A DNA stretch of 64,000 bases from NCBI RefSeq assembly GCF_018138145.1, contig NZ_CP073104.1:3224001-3288000 (forward strand), written 5' to 3'. The stretch comes from Pseudomonas sp. SCA2728.1_7 (lineage in GTDB: Bacteria; Pseudomonadota; Gammaproteobacteria; Pseudomonadales; Pseudomonadaceae). Each line of letters begins with the position of its first letter. Positions within the stretch are counted from its first letter, which is position 1. Shown piece by piece: positions 39,380 through 47,128 of this stretch. Made by a program: the position numbers and the translations under genes. The notes under the pieces are model-generated. The model was not told the DNA's origin. It saw only the letters and a program-made list of their open reading frames with translations, and ran no database searches.

Positions 39380-40248
39380 TTTTCCTCCAATGGCGCACTT
39401 GCGCCAGACGATAAGATTACGGCCGTGATGTCTTCAATATCATTTAGTGCTACATCTATCCCAACACCATCGACCGCGCCAGTGGTGTGCTTTTGTAGAA
39501 GCCCCGAAGGATGTAAAACCCAGTAATCACTGTAGAGGCTAGACTTGCGCACAATCAGCGCGACCTCTGATTCTAAAAGCTGCCTGGCACGCTGAACCAC
39601 GGCCTCGAATTGGCGCTCACTGAGGTGGTAGTCTTTGTAGGTTTCTTTCTGATTGGCTGGGTGAGGTTGAATCAAGCACCACTCTCGGACACCAGACTGA
39701 TCAACCCATTTTGCTAACTGCTCAAAAGTCGACTCAAACTCGAAGGAACTGGTTGCCACTGTGTTTATACGCAGTTTTTGCCGACGTGTTGTCTCATCAA
39801 GTTGCCGCACAATATCATTGACATTTTTCCAGGCGTTGATATTCCCCCTTAACCGGTCATGAGCTCCACCATATGCATCCAGACTCATGATTAACCTTGT
39901 GAGATGCGGGGCTAACGAGGGAAGGAACTCAAGGTTGTCTCTTCGCCCCACACCGCTGGTAGTGAGGGTACAACATATCCCTTGTGCCCGGATTTTTTCG
40001 ATGAGCATCGGCAAATGTTGATAAACCAAAGGCTCACCACCGCCGATATCAATTTTTTGAACTCCCAGTTGTTCAAAAATAGTCAAGATACGATCTATCG
40101 CCTCAGGGAGCACGGTTTGCTCTGTTTTTGGCGAAAAGCAGTACGGGCAGCTTAGCGGACACACATCTGTTATGTGCCACATAACATGAGGTAGGACGCA
40201 ATCCGAGTCGCCAGGGTAAAAAACGTTACGCTCTGAATCGTAGATCAA
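39376..40248 (-). CDS. Radical SAM enzyme, viperin-like
   Basis: The 290-residue protein has the cluster motif CPLSCPYC (CxxxCxxC) within WHITDVCPLSCPYCF, then KIDIGGGEP, SLDAYGGAHDRLRG and a C-terminal half with WCLIQPHPA and DYWVLHPSG. There is no SPASM extension. The layout (WHxT, CF..KT..VLP, GGEP, W..xQ, SxLxxP.G) recalls viperins, which turn NTPs into chain-terminating ddhNTPs, and the nucleotide kinase next door fits. The SLDxxxxHDRLRG segment, however, is closer to PqqE-type enzymes, so a peptide-modifying role is possible. It overlaps both neighbours by 4 bp. Confidence 0.6.
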   Translation of the reverse strand: MIYDSERNVFYPGDSDCVLPHVMWHITDVCPLSCPYCFSPKTEQTVLPEAIDRILTIFEQLGVQKIDIGGGEPLVYQHLPMLIEKIRAQGICCTLTTSGVGRRDNLEFLPSLAPHLTRLIMSLDAYGGAHDRLRGNINAWKNVNDIVRQLDETTRRQKLRINTVATSSFEFESTFEQLAKWVDQSGVREWCLIQPHPANQKETYKDYHLSERQFEAVVQRARQLLESEVALIVRKSSLYSDYWVLHPSGLLQKHTTGAVDGVGIDVALNDIEDITAVILSSGASAPLEEK

Positions 40249-40925
40249 AGCAATGATCTCTTGATTAGTATCTCGCGCACCGAATTTAGAATGACTGTTT
40301 TTTCAAGCAATTGACCCTGCTCGCCCTCGCATTGCACCAGTGCCGCGTCTGCTCTATCCCTACACAACTCATGGTAGAGCCTCCAAGAACGCACTTGAAG
40401 GTCTGGATCGCCTTCGTATACATCAAGCTCGCTGGCGGTGTATTCGCGCACACCTTTCTTCTGCATGTTCGAGGCCGACGATTTGGGGGAAACGTCAAAC
40501 ACAAGAAACAAATCAGGTCGCGGGATGCCCAGCTCCTCAAATTCTAGTTGCTCGATCCAGTTGAGCATGTGCTCTGGATCCGCAGCCCGCAGCGACTGGT
40601 AAACCATACTAGAGAGTGTGGAACGATTGAGTAACACATAGTCAGAAGCCAACCACTGCTCGGAGGTCCGATCATAGTCGCTGCGTCGATCAAGTGCGTA
40701 CCAAAGCGCCATAGACTTGGGATCTAAGGTGCTGGCAGAGCGTCCTAGGTCCTGCCCGGATAGAAGCTTGCCAATCTCTCGGCCGAAAAATTGATCATAC
40801 CGAGGATAATCAGCGATCCAAACGCGCTTGCCGTGCGCCCTCAAGTGCTCTGCTAAGAGCTTGCACTGCGTCTCTTTGCCACTACCGTCGATGCCTTCAA
40901 ATGCAATGATGCTTGGCTTAGGCAT
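40245..40925 (-). CDS. Thymidylate kinase-like nucleoside monophosphate kinase
   Basis: The 226-residue kinase has the P-loop FEGIDGSGKETQ, a DRR-like motif (WYALDRRSDY, where dTMP kinases have DR.) and a Tyr-rich acceptor region (YPRYDQFFGREIGKLL). Glu follows the P-loop Lys where Ser/Thr is usual, a variant I recall from some bacterial dTMP kinases. The housekeeping tmk is elsewhere in Pseudomonas, so this is an accessory copy. Vertebrate CMPK2, adjacent to viperin, has the same fold. It overlaps the radical SAM gene (4 bp) and the upstream gene (8 bp). Confidence 0.8.
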   Translation of the reverse strand: MPKPSIIAFEGIDGSGKETQCKLLAEHLRAHGKRVWIADYPRYDQFFGREIGKLLSGQDLGRSASTLDPKSMALWYALDRRSDYDRTSEQWLASDYVLLNRSTLSSMVYQSLRAADPEHMLNWIEQLEFEELGIPRPDLFLVFDVSPKSSASNMQKKGVREYTASELDVYEGDPDLQVRSWRLYHELCRDRADAALVQCEGEQGQLLEKTVILNSVREILIKRSLL

Positions 40926-41289
40926 GACCTTCCTCTGCCTCTAGGCGATAGGCAGTGCAGATCAGCGAGGACAAGATCGAAGGATCGACAGAAAACTCAT
41001 TGGCCGTCCGCTGATATTCAAGAGCACGCGCTTCACGCGAGGCAGTATCCAGCTCAGCGGTACCGAACACACTCCAAGCAGCCAGCTGAATTAACGTAGG
41101 AGTGGGCTGCTCTGCTGGCTGAAAGCCGTGCTTGCGCAGAGCCGCGTTATACCAGTCCAGCAATAGCTGCTCCTGAGAGCGAGTCAACGTTAATGATTCT
41201 TTTTCACTAACGTTCTGCCCCCCCAGCTGTGACCATTGGGACAGTAGCTTTTTCCTAAGACTCATAGAGGAGTCGGGGGCTGAATTCAT
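40918..41289 (-). CDS. Small helical protein, first gene of the caspase operon
   Basis: The 123-residue product is predicted mostly alpha-helical (QEQLLLDWYNAALRKHG, LIQLAAWSVFGTAELDTASREARALEY). No motif is recognised. The start at 41289 has GAGG 8 bp upstream; MSLRKK eight codons in is an alternative. It overlaps the kinase by 8 bp and opens the five-gene operon, so it could be a regulator or sensor. A run of seven G lies near its front (about 41218-41224). Confidence 0.5.
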   Translation of the reverse strand: MNSAPDSSMSLRKKLLSQWSQLGGQNVSEKESLTLTRSQEQLLLDWYNAALRKHGFQPAEQPTPTLIQLAAWSVFGTAELDTASREARALEYQRTANEFSVDPSILSSLICTAYRLEAEEGHA

Positions 41290-41941
41290 GTGCTGAACCT
41301 CTTTCGGCTGTCTTTGTACTGGTTTGTCACGGATAGCTTATTCACACACGACTAATGTGTAAGGCTCGCTGTCCACGACACAGCGTAGCCTTCCAGTTTA
41401 GATATCTGAGAGAAAGCGATCCACCGCTTTTTCACCTTCACCATCTGACTCATAGCACCCACTACGCACCTGACCGTCGGCAGAAATCACCCGATGGCCG
41501 CTTTGTGGTTATTCGAGCACAGTGCGAGAGTGTTTTTCTGTGAATCGTCCCGTCGTCGCTCCTCCCACGACATGCTTGGCAGCTGTCTGGCTTGCTGAGG
41601 GGCCGCGCCCGCTTGCTGTCGCTTTCGAATCGTATCCGAGCAGCGAGATTCAGTGTCGCCTTAAGGCTGCTATGTAGCCCTAGGAACGAACGTAACCTTG
41701 ATTGATCTTGCCCAGCGAGTGGACACGGCTTTAAGCACTCAACCGAGCCTCACAGGCTTGCGGGCTGATGTGCCACAGCGTGCTATGACGCCGCTGACAG
41801 CAACTAAAGTTGCGATAAGCCTGCCCCGTGACAGCGGATGACGCCAAGGAGCTAGCTACTAAGAATGGGAGAACAACCTGGAGATCTCTGCAACAGCCAC
41901 TTTTGGCCGATTACCGCCTTCCACAGCATTATCACTGGTTG
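41290..41941. other. Non-coding gap upstream of the caspase operon
   Basis: This 652-bp gap should hold the promoter of the minus-strand five-gene operon. On that strand a TTACAC and a downstream TAAGCT about 17 bp apart (41330-41370) are weak -35/-10 candidates, next to a CACAC-N7-GTGTG-like dyad. No supported coding frame is seen in the remainder. Confidence 0.35.
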
Positions 41942-42280
41942 TCAGCAATCTACAAACCAGTTGTAAAAATGGTAACCCGAGCTAACCGACACAGCACATG
42001 TGCCCAGCGTCAATAGAGGCCACTGTCCTTCGACACCAAGCCACCACTGCACCTTGAACAAAAGAGCTCCCACCAACACGCAGGCCAGAACACCAAGAGC
42101 CAGGCCAACCAAAGCGAACAGCCGAGCCCCTAACCCTGGGTTTCCGCCGTGCCAGTTCTCACTCAGGCAAAAGGGGCAATGATTGGACGAAGGCGAATAC
42201 CCCCAGAAACCACGGCTATATGACGCCCTCGGAACCATCGCTTTGCCACAGTTGTGGCAGGTAACCATCGAGTGTCTCAT
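41942..42280 (-). CDS. Zinc-ribbon membrane protein of unknown function
   Basis: The 112-residue product starts MRHSMVTCHNCGKAMVPRAS with a GAGGTG site upstream; the open frame extends further but without support. Two CxxC pairs (CHNC and CPFC, about 28 residues apart) form a zinc ribbon. Two hydrophobic helices follow (RLFALVGLALGVLACVLVGAL and WPLLTLGTCAVSVSSG). No known family. It is the last gene before the right end of the island. The interval 42281-42618 holds only the arm-type repeat and AT-rich sequence. Confidence 0.6.
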   Translation of the reverse strand: MRHSMVTCHNCGKAMVPRASYSRGFWGYSPSSNHCPFCLSENWHGGNPGLGARLFALVGLALGVLACVLVGALLFKVQWWLGVEGQWPLLTLGTCAVSVSSGYHFYNWFVDC

Positions 42281-42541
42281 ACAGCACCTCAGCTCAAATC
42301 GTCCTAGATGAGCCCATGGTGCGCTACCGCGGAAAAAACCCAACCGCGTGACCTGACATCTACCCAGCACCCGGTCTGAGCTGGACATCAAACCCTCCTG
42401 GCCAGGCAACCAAGGTTATGCTGTACACGAACGATTCTATTGAATGCTCCCCTGTGGTTGATTGGCCTCGCCCAGTCGCAAAACGAGAATTCAGGACGCC
42501 AGTTCAACTCCTCAAATAGCCGCTCATCGGAAATATGTGCA

Positions 42542-42561
42542 CGGGGGCACTTATGGGGGCA
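42542..42561 (+). repeat. Right integrase arm-type repeat
   Basis: CGGGGGCACTTATGGGGGCA matches the left-end repeat at 19951-19970 in 18 of 20 positions and in the same orientation, 58 bp before attR. Confidence 0.6.
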
Positions 42562-42618
42562 CCTAATAATAAACTTGTAACTAAATTAATAAAAAACAAT
42601 AGGTTATACATAGATTTT

Positions 42619-42639
42619 AAATCCCCCCGGCTCCACCAA
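42619..42639 (+). repeat. attR: tmRNA 3'-end core repeat
   Basis: This 21-bp copy is identical to 19818-19838 and stands alone without the remainder of ssrA, marking the right junction of the island. Confidence 0.93.
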
Positions 42640-42646
42640 CTCTCAA

Positions 42647-42677
42647 CGACAAAGCCCGCCAAATGCGGGCTTTGTCG
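42647..42677 (+). terminator. Displaced native ssrA terminator
   Basis: A 13-bp stem (CGACAAAGCCCGC/GCGGGCTTTGTCG) with a 5-base loop starts 8 bp past attR. Before integration it would have lain directly behind the tmRNA. Confidence 0.7.
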
Positions 42678-42734
42678 CATCTGGCCGTCCCATCCAGCCC
42701 CTACCGCCAAAAACCAATCCCTACCCCACACACC

Positions 42735-43820
42735 TCAATGCTCATGCCGATGATGCACATCCGGAAAATGCGCATGGCTATGCCGAATCGGCGTATGCAC
42801 ATGCGGATGGCTGTGCGGCTCCGTTCCATCCCATTCAAACCCGTGTGTATGCTGGTGATGCTCGTCGTGTGCGTGGCGATGTTCATGCTCGAGCCGTTCG
42901 TGCTGATGCTCATGAATATGGTTCTCCATCAGATGAATCCATACCCCCACGGCCATTAACGCGGCAGCGAGCAGGAACATCAGCGATACCGACTCGCCCA
43001 GCAGCAGAATCGAGATACCTGCGCCCAGAAACGGTGCTGTGGAAAAATACGCGCCGGTGCGCGCACTGCCCAGTCCGCGCAGGGCGAGGACGAACATCAC
43101 CAGGCTGACGCCGTAACCGAGAAACCCGACCAGCAGAATGGGCACCAGCGAGGCGGCGGCGGGCAGTTGTGTGCCAATGAACAAGGCGAGGCTGCAGTTG
43201 ACCACCCCCGCCACAAGACCTTTGCTGCCCGCGATAAACAGTGCATCCGAGGCGGAGACCTTACGCGTCAGGTTGTTGTCGATGGCCCAGCAAAAGCAGG
43301 CGAAGGCGACGGCCAGCGGGCCTGTCCAGTCTTGCGACGATACGGCCTGTTGCGGCCAGGACAACACGACACCGCCGGCCACGATGGCGAGCATGCCGAT
43401 CACGATTCGCCGATCGGCATTCTCCTTGAACACGACCCACGCCAGCAGCGCTGTGAGCACTGATTCCAGATTGAGCATCAGTGACGCGCTCGCGCCGGAC
43501 GTTCTGGTCAAACCGAACATCAATGCCACTGGCGCCAGCACGCCGCCGAAGCCGATTGCTCCGACCAGCCACGGCCATTCGCCGGCTCCGAGTCCGGAAC
43601 GCTGCCAGCCTCGATCGCGGGCAACACGCAGGACGGTCAAACCCAGCCCGCTGCCCAGATAGAGCAATCCGGCCAATAAAATCGGTGAAATCTGTACGCC
43701 CAGCAGCTTGGCGAGTGGCGTACTGGCGCCAAACAACGCTGCCGCAACCAACGCGTAGAGCACGCTCACATTCATGACGGGATCACTCGCTCGGGCCGAT
43801 GAAATATTGGCAACGATCAT
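42735..43820 (-). CDS. DMT/EamA permease with a histidine-rich C-terminal tail
   Basis: The 361-residue inner-membrane protein has ten hydrophobic helices in two EamA repeats (LFGASTPLAKLLG; the second half starts near LAVAFACFCWAIDNNLTRK). From about residue 295 the tail is crowded with His, many as HxH pairs (HEHQHE, HRHAHDEHHQH, HSHPHVHTP, HSHAHFPDVHHRHEH). Such a tail usually binds Ni, Co, Zn or Cu, pointing to metal transport or sensing. The start at 43820 is used; 43772 (MNVSVLYALVAAALFG) is an alternative that fits other EamA proteins. Confidence 0.85.
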   Translation of the reverse strand: MIVANISSARASDPVMNVSVLYALVAAALFGASTPLAKLLGVQISPILLAGLLYLGSGLGLTVLRVARDRGWQRSGLGAGEWPWLVGAIGFGGVLAPVALMFGLTRTSGASASLMLNLESVLTALLAWVVFKENADRRIVIGMLAIVAGGVVLSWPQQAVSSQDWTGPLAVAFACFCWAIDNNLTRKVSASDALFIAGSKGLVAGVVNCSLALFIGTQLPAAASLVPILLVGFLGYGVSLVMFVLALRGLGSARTGAYFSTAPFLGAGISILLLGESVSLMFLLAAALMAVGVWIHLMENHIHEHQHERLEHEHRHAHDEHHQHTHGFEWDGTEPHSHPHVHTPIRHSHAHFPDVHHRHEH

Positions 43821-44048
43821 GGCAAAACTCAGGTGAGAATTATGTGAACCGTTCCCTGAAGGATCCCCTCTCCTTCAAGCTCACACGCCCCTCCAGCAAC
43901 ATTTGATCCGCGCTATCCAGGGCGCAGGGGCGACACAGCCTCTATGTTGCGAACATCGAGATGGGGATTGTCACCGGACTCACGCCAGCGGATAAACCCC
44001 AAAAGCGCTTCTACACTCACAGCGCCCCTTACGCCACACCGAGCCCCC

Positions 44049-45455
44049 ATGACCTCTCTCAAAGACCGCATGCAACAAGGCAAAGACGCGCGCAAGAAGT
44101 GCCCGCGCAGCGCTCAGGCATCCACCGGCAAGATGAACCGTGACCCGATTCCGTTGATCAAGGCCTCCAGCCAGGGCCGCGTCGAGGCGCTGGTCGAACT
44201 GCGTTACGGGCGCATGCTGGTATCGCCGTTCACGTTCTTTCGCGGCAATGCCTTGTTGCAGGCGCACGATTTGTCGGGCACGGCGAACATGGGCCTGAAC
44301 TTGCCCATCTGTGGTGACTGCCATCTGATGAATTTCGGCGGTTTCGCCACGCCTGAGCGTAATTTGCTGTTCAGCGTCAACGATTTCGACGAAGCGCATC
44401 CCGGACCGTGGGAGTGGGATCTCAAGCGTCTCGCGGCGAGTTTCGTGGTGGCCGCCCGCGATTTGCGCCACGGCGAGTCGGTCGAGGAACAGGTGTGCCG
44501 TGAAATGGTCGGCGCCTATCAAACGACGCTGCTGGAATGCGCCGAACAGAGTTCGCTGGAAAACTGGTACGAGTCCATCAGCTACAACGATCTGCTTGCG
44601 CAGGCGCGCAAAAGTACCCTCGAACATGTGGAGCGCGCCATCGAAAAGGCTGAGCGGCGCACCCACGCCGAGCTGCTGCCCAAAATCAGTGAGCGCGATG
44701 CCAGTGGTCGTCTGATTATTCGCGATGACCTGCCGGAAATTTTCCACCTGCACAAAAACACCACGCTGCTGGACGCCGACGATGACTGGCTGCGGTTGTC
44801 GGACTGGCGCCCGCTCTACGACGCGTTCATGCGTGATTATCGAAACACTCTGCAACCCGACCGTCGCGAGTTGCTCTCACGGTTTCACGCCCAGGACCTG
44901 GCCTTCAAAGTGGTCGGCGTCGGCAGTGTAGGTACGCGCTGCCTGGTGGCGCTGTTGACCGACGATCAGGAATTTCCGTTGTTTCTGCAGTTCAAGGAAG
45001 CGCGACGTTCGGTGCTCGCCGATTACGTCAAAGTCAAATCGCGCACGCGCCACGAAGGCCAACGCGTGGTCGAGGGGCAGCGGTTGATGCAGGCCGCCAG
45101 CGATCTGTTTCTCGGCTGGACCACCGGCCCCAGCGGTCGGCACTTCTATGTGCGGCAACTGCGCGACATGAAAATTTCCGCTGAGCTTGAGACCTTCGAC
45201 GCCGAAACCTTCGCCGCCTATGGACGAGTGTGCGGCCGAGCCCTCGCCCGGGCACATGCCAAGGCATCCGGCCTCGCGGCGCAAATCAGCGGTTACATTG
45301 GCAAAGGCGATGCGCTGGCCGATGCGCTGCTGAAGTACGCGCAAAGTTACACCGCGCAGAACGAACGCGACTTCGAGCGTTTCCAGGTGGCTTGTCGCAA
45401 GGGCCGTTTGCGCGCCCGGTCAGAAGCTGATTTTGCCGCTGACCATATGCCTTGA
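44049..45455 (+). CDS. DUF2252 family protein
   Basis: The 468-residue cytoplasmic protein opens MTSLKDRMQQGKDARKKCPR and contains the family hallmarks MLVSPFTFFRGNALLQAHDL, GDCHLMNFGGFATPERNLLF and FDEAHPGPWEWDLKRLAASF. The D-C-H-x-x-N and D-F-D-E pairs resemble the catalytic and metal sites of protein-kinase-like phosphotransferases, but no substrate is known for DUF2252. The frame is open 35 codons upstream; the chosen ATG gives the family start. It is free-standing. Confidence 0.88.
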   Translation: MTSLKDRMQQGKDARKKCPRSAQASTGKMNRDPIPLIKASSQGRVEALVELRYGRMLVSPFTFFRGNALLQAHDLSGTANMGLNLPICGDCHLMNFGGFATPERNLLFSVNDFDEAHPGPWEWDLKRLAASFVVAARDLRHGESVEEQVCREMVGAYQTTLLECAEQSSLENWYESISYNDLLAQARKSTLEHVERAIEKAERRTHAELLPKISERDASGRLIIRDDLPEIFHLHKNTTLLDADDDWLRLSDWRPLYDAFMRDYRNTLQPDRRELLSRFHAQDLAFKVVGVGSVGTRCLVALLTDDQEFPLFLQFKEARRSVLADYVKVKSRTRHEGQRVVEGQRLMQAASDLFLGWTTGPSGRHFYVRQLRDMKISAELETFDAETFAAYGRVCGRALARAHAKASGLAAQISGYIGKGDALADALLKYAQSYTAQNERDFERFQVACRKGRLRARSEADFAADHMP

Positions 45456-45484
45456 GCCGGGCGCACCGGCATCGAGCTTCCGAC

Positions 45485-46171
45485 CTACTGCGGCCGTTTA
45501 ACCATCCACGTTTTTAGGACTGGGTCTATTGCTTGCCCGGATTCTATTTCAGCCGGAGTTTGACTGAAGGTCATGCCGTTCCCGCAGAACGCCGTGAACA
45601 CTTCGCGATTGAAGTTGTAGAGGTCAACACTCGTTACCGTCTCACAAGCGTCGCTTGCTACCACTTTTCTAGCGAGCTTGATTCTCGACGACTGATAAGT
45701 GTCATAGCGTTCCTTGTAATAGGCTTTGGATCGCGCCGCCGAGGCGCCTGGATTAAGGACATCGTCGGCGATCCTGCCGTCGAGGGGACCTGCTGTGAAG
45801 CTTGAATAGGGCCGGATATCGTCGACATCAACGGTATAAACGCGCGCATCGCCCCTTTGCATGTTGAGCATGACCACTTTCAAGGGGACTTCTTCTGGAT
45901 AAACCTTGTAGACAACAACCAGAGGCGCCAATAGAAGACTGGATGTGTAGTGACCTGTATAGATGAACTTTTCATCTTTTTTCAGGCGGAACCGCTGAAC
46001 TATCGAGTCGATTCGATCAAGCCGCTTTTGCGCCTCCACATCGCTCTGCGCAACAGCGACGGGCTTCAGATTTTTCAAATCCTCAGGAATGGGCATGACC
46101 TGGATCTGGACATCTGCCTGCGCGCCAAAAGCTAACGCAGCCAGGAACAGGGGGATAACGTGATTCAGCAT
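45485..46171 (-). CDS. Exported protein of unknown function
   Basis: The 228-residue product has a signal peptide (MLNHVIPLFLAALAFGAQA, cut before DVQIQV). The mature part has no cysteine pair in its front and two cysteines near the end (DACETV and AFCGNG), and a mix of beta strands (FIYTGHYTSSLLLAPLVVVYKVY). It is probably periplasmic. No family recognised. It ends 30 bp from the end of the convergent DUF2252 gene. The 325-bp gap downstream on the plus strand (46172-46496) shows no supported gene. Confidence 0.65.
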   Translation of the reverse strand: MLNHVIPLFLAALAFGAQADVQIQVMPIPEDLKNLKPVAVAQSDVEAQKRLDRIDSIVQRFRLKKDEKFIYTGHYTSSLLLAPLVVVYKVYPEEVPLKVVMLNMQRGDARVYTVDVDDIRPYSSFTAGPLDGRIADDVLNPGASAARSKAYYKERYDTYQSSRIKLARKVVASDACETVTSVDLYNFNREVFTAFCGNGMTFSQTPAEIESGQAIDPVLKTWMVKRPQ

Positions 46172-46496
46172 ACCTTCTACTCCTTGTAGAAAAAGCTTCC
46201 CGATTTATCGACGTGTGTTTGCTTTAAAGGGAGGCACTGCACCGTGTGTCAGAGAAGCCCGCCATGATTTCCGTTGAACATAATGACCGCCCGAGAGCAC
46301 GGCGACACCCGTTTTTTTTATTCGCGGTTCGCCCTCCTTCCCACACCGAACGTCCTAGGAAAATTCCTGCAACACGCGTCGACTTTGGTGAACTGGTGGA
46401 CGGTTCCTCAGGACGTTACCCTCCACGACCACTGCCATCCAACGGACGGTTTGGCAGCCGCAACTGCAGTGAATGTTCACTCCACGGAGCTACGTC

Positions 46497-46868
46497 ATGA
46501 AAAAGACCCCACAACTTTCGCTGGTTGGCTCGGCACCTTCCGACGCACACGCTTCCAGCACCCAACCTCAGTCGAACACCACCGCACGCGCCGCGGCGAC
46601 CCGTCGGCGGCGGAATGTTCCTCTCAATCAGCTCATCAGGGTGCGCGACGATGTCGACACACTGACCCTGCTTACCCACGCCAGCGAGATCCTCGACTCC
46701 CTCGTCGCCATCAGCGCAAACCTTGCCGATGAGTTCGACGGCTCCAAACGCCATGTGGCGGTGGCAATGAAGCAACTGAGCGCACTGGCCGAGATCCTGG
46801 TCTGCCGGGCGCGGGACAATCTTGACCCGCAGGGACCGCAAACCTGCGGGCCTGAAACCCGCCATTGA
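46497..46868 (+). CDS. DUF6124 (formerly DUF3077-like) family protein
   Basis: The 123-residue product has a disordered basic N-terminus (TARAAATRRRRNVPLNQLIR) and a helical domain containing DTLTLLTHASEILDSLVAISANLADEF (ends shown) and RHVAVAMKQLSALAEILV, the pattern of a small family common in Pseudomonas and often present in several copies. Its function is unknown. A GGAG site is 10 bp before the ATG. An intrinsic terminator follows at 47012-47037. Confidence 0.75.
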   Translation: MKKTPQLSLVGSAPSDAHASSTQPQSNTTARAAATRRRRNVPLNQLIRVRDDVDTLTLLTHASEILDSLVAISANLADEFDGSKRHVAVAMKQLSALAEILVCRARDNLDPQGPQTCGPETRH

Positions 46869-47011
46869 CGGGTGAAACCTGTACGAGTCGCCCCATCGCT
46901 CGGGTGAGCATCGGCCAACGCCGAGCCGCCCATCGAGATGAATTTTTCTTCACTGCAGCTGCGCGGCCAAGCCTTGTACAGTCCGCTCGCTCATTCAAGA
47001 AACTACGGTTC

Positions 47012-47037
47012 GCCCGCGCTCCTGCGGGCTTTTTTTT
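47012..47037 (+). terminator. Intrinsic terminator after the DUF6124 gene
   Basis: A 6-bp GC stem (GCCCGC/GCGGGC) with a 6-base loop is followed by eight T. Confidence 0.85.
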
Positions 47038-47128
47038 GTCTGAAACAAAGTCCCTTATTCGCCACGACTTGCCGTGACCCCGGTGATTGCGCGACTCTGC
47101 CTGCAGATCCCACACGCCGGAGCGCCCG

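Larger units (their letters stand above)
19818..42639. mobile_element. 22.8-kb genomic island integrated at ssrA
   Basis: The element is bounded by 21-bp direct repeats of the tmRNA 3' end (19818-19838 and 42619-42639). It carries a P4-type tyrosine integrase next to attL, an AlpA-like regulator and a RepA-like ATPase at the left end, a serine resolvase, and a cargo of mostly unknown genes arranged as separate modules, several of them defence-like. Gene density and base composition vary inside it, suggesting stepwise assembly. I see no conjugation, capsid or tail genes, so it is probably a satellite-like or mobilised island. Confidence 0.93.

Noticed and set aside
41355..41543. 62-codon plus-strand frame in the gap upstream of the caspase operon
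   Set aside because: No ribosome site and no protein-like pattern.
41828..42016. 62-codon plus-strand frame near the island's right end
   Set aside because: Overlaps the better supported zinc-ribbon gene and lacks a start signal.
19818..42639. Prophage interpretation of the island
   Set aside because: No capsid, terminase, tail or lysis genes are visible; only integrase, AlpA-like and RepA-like genes recall satellite phages.
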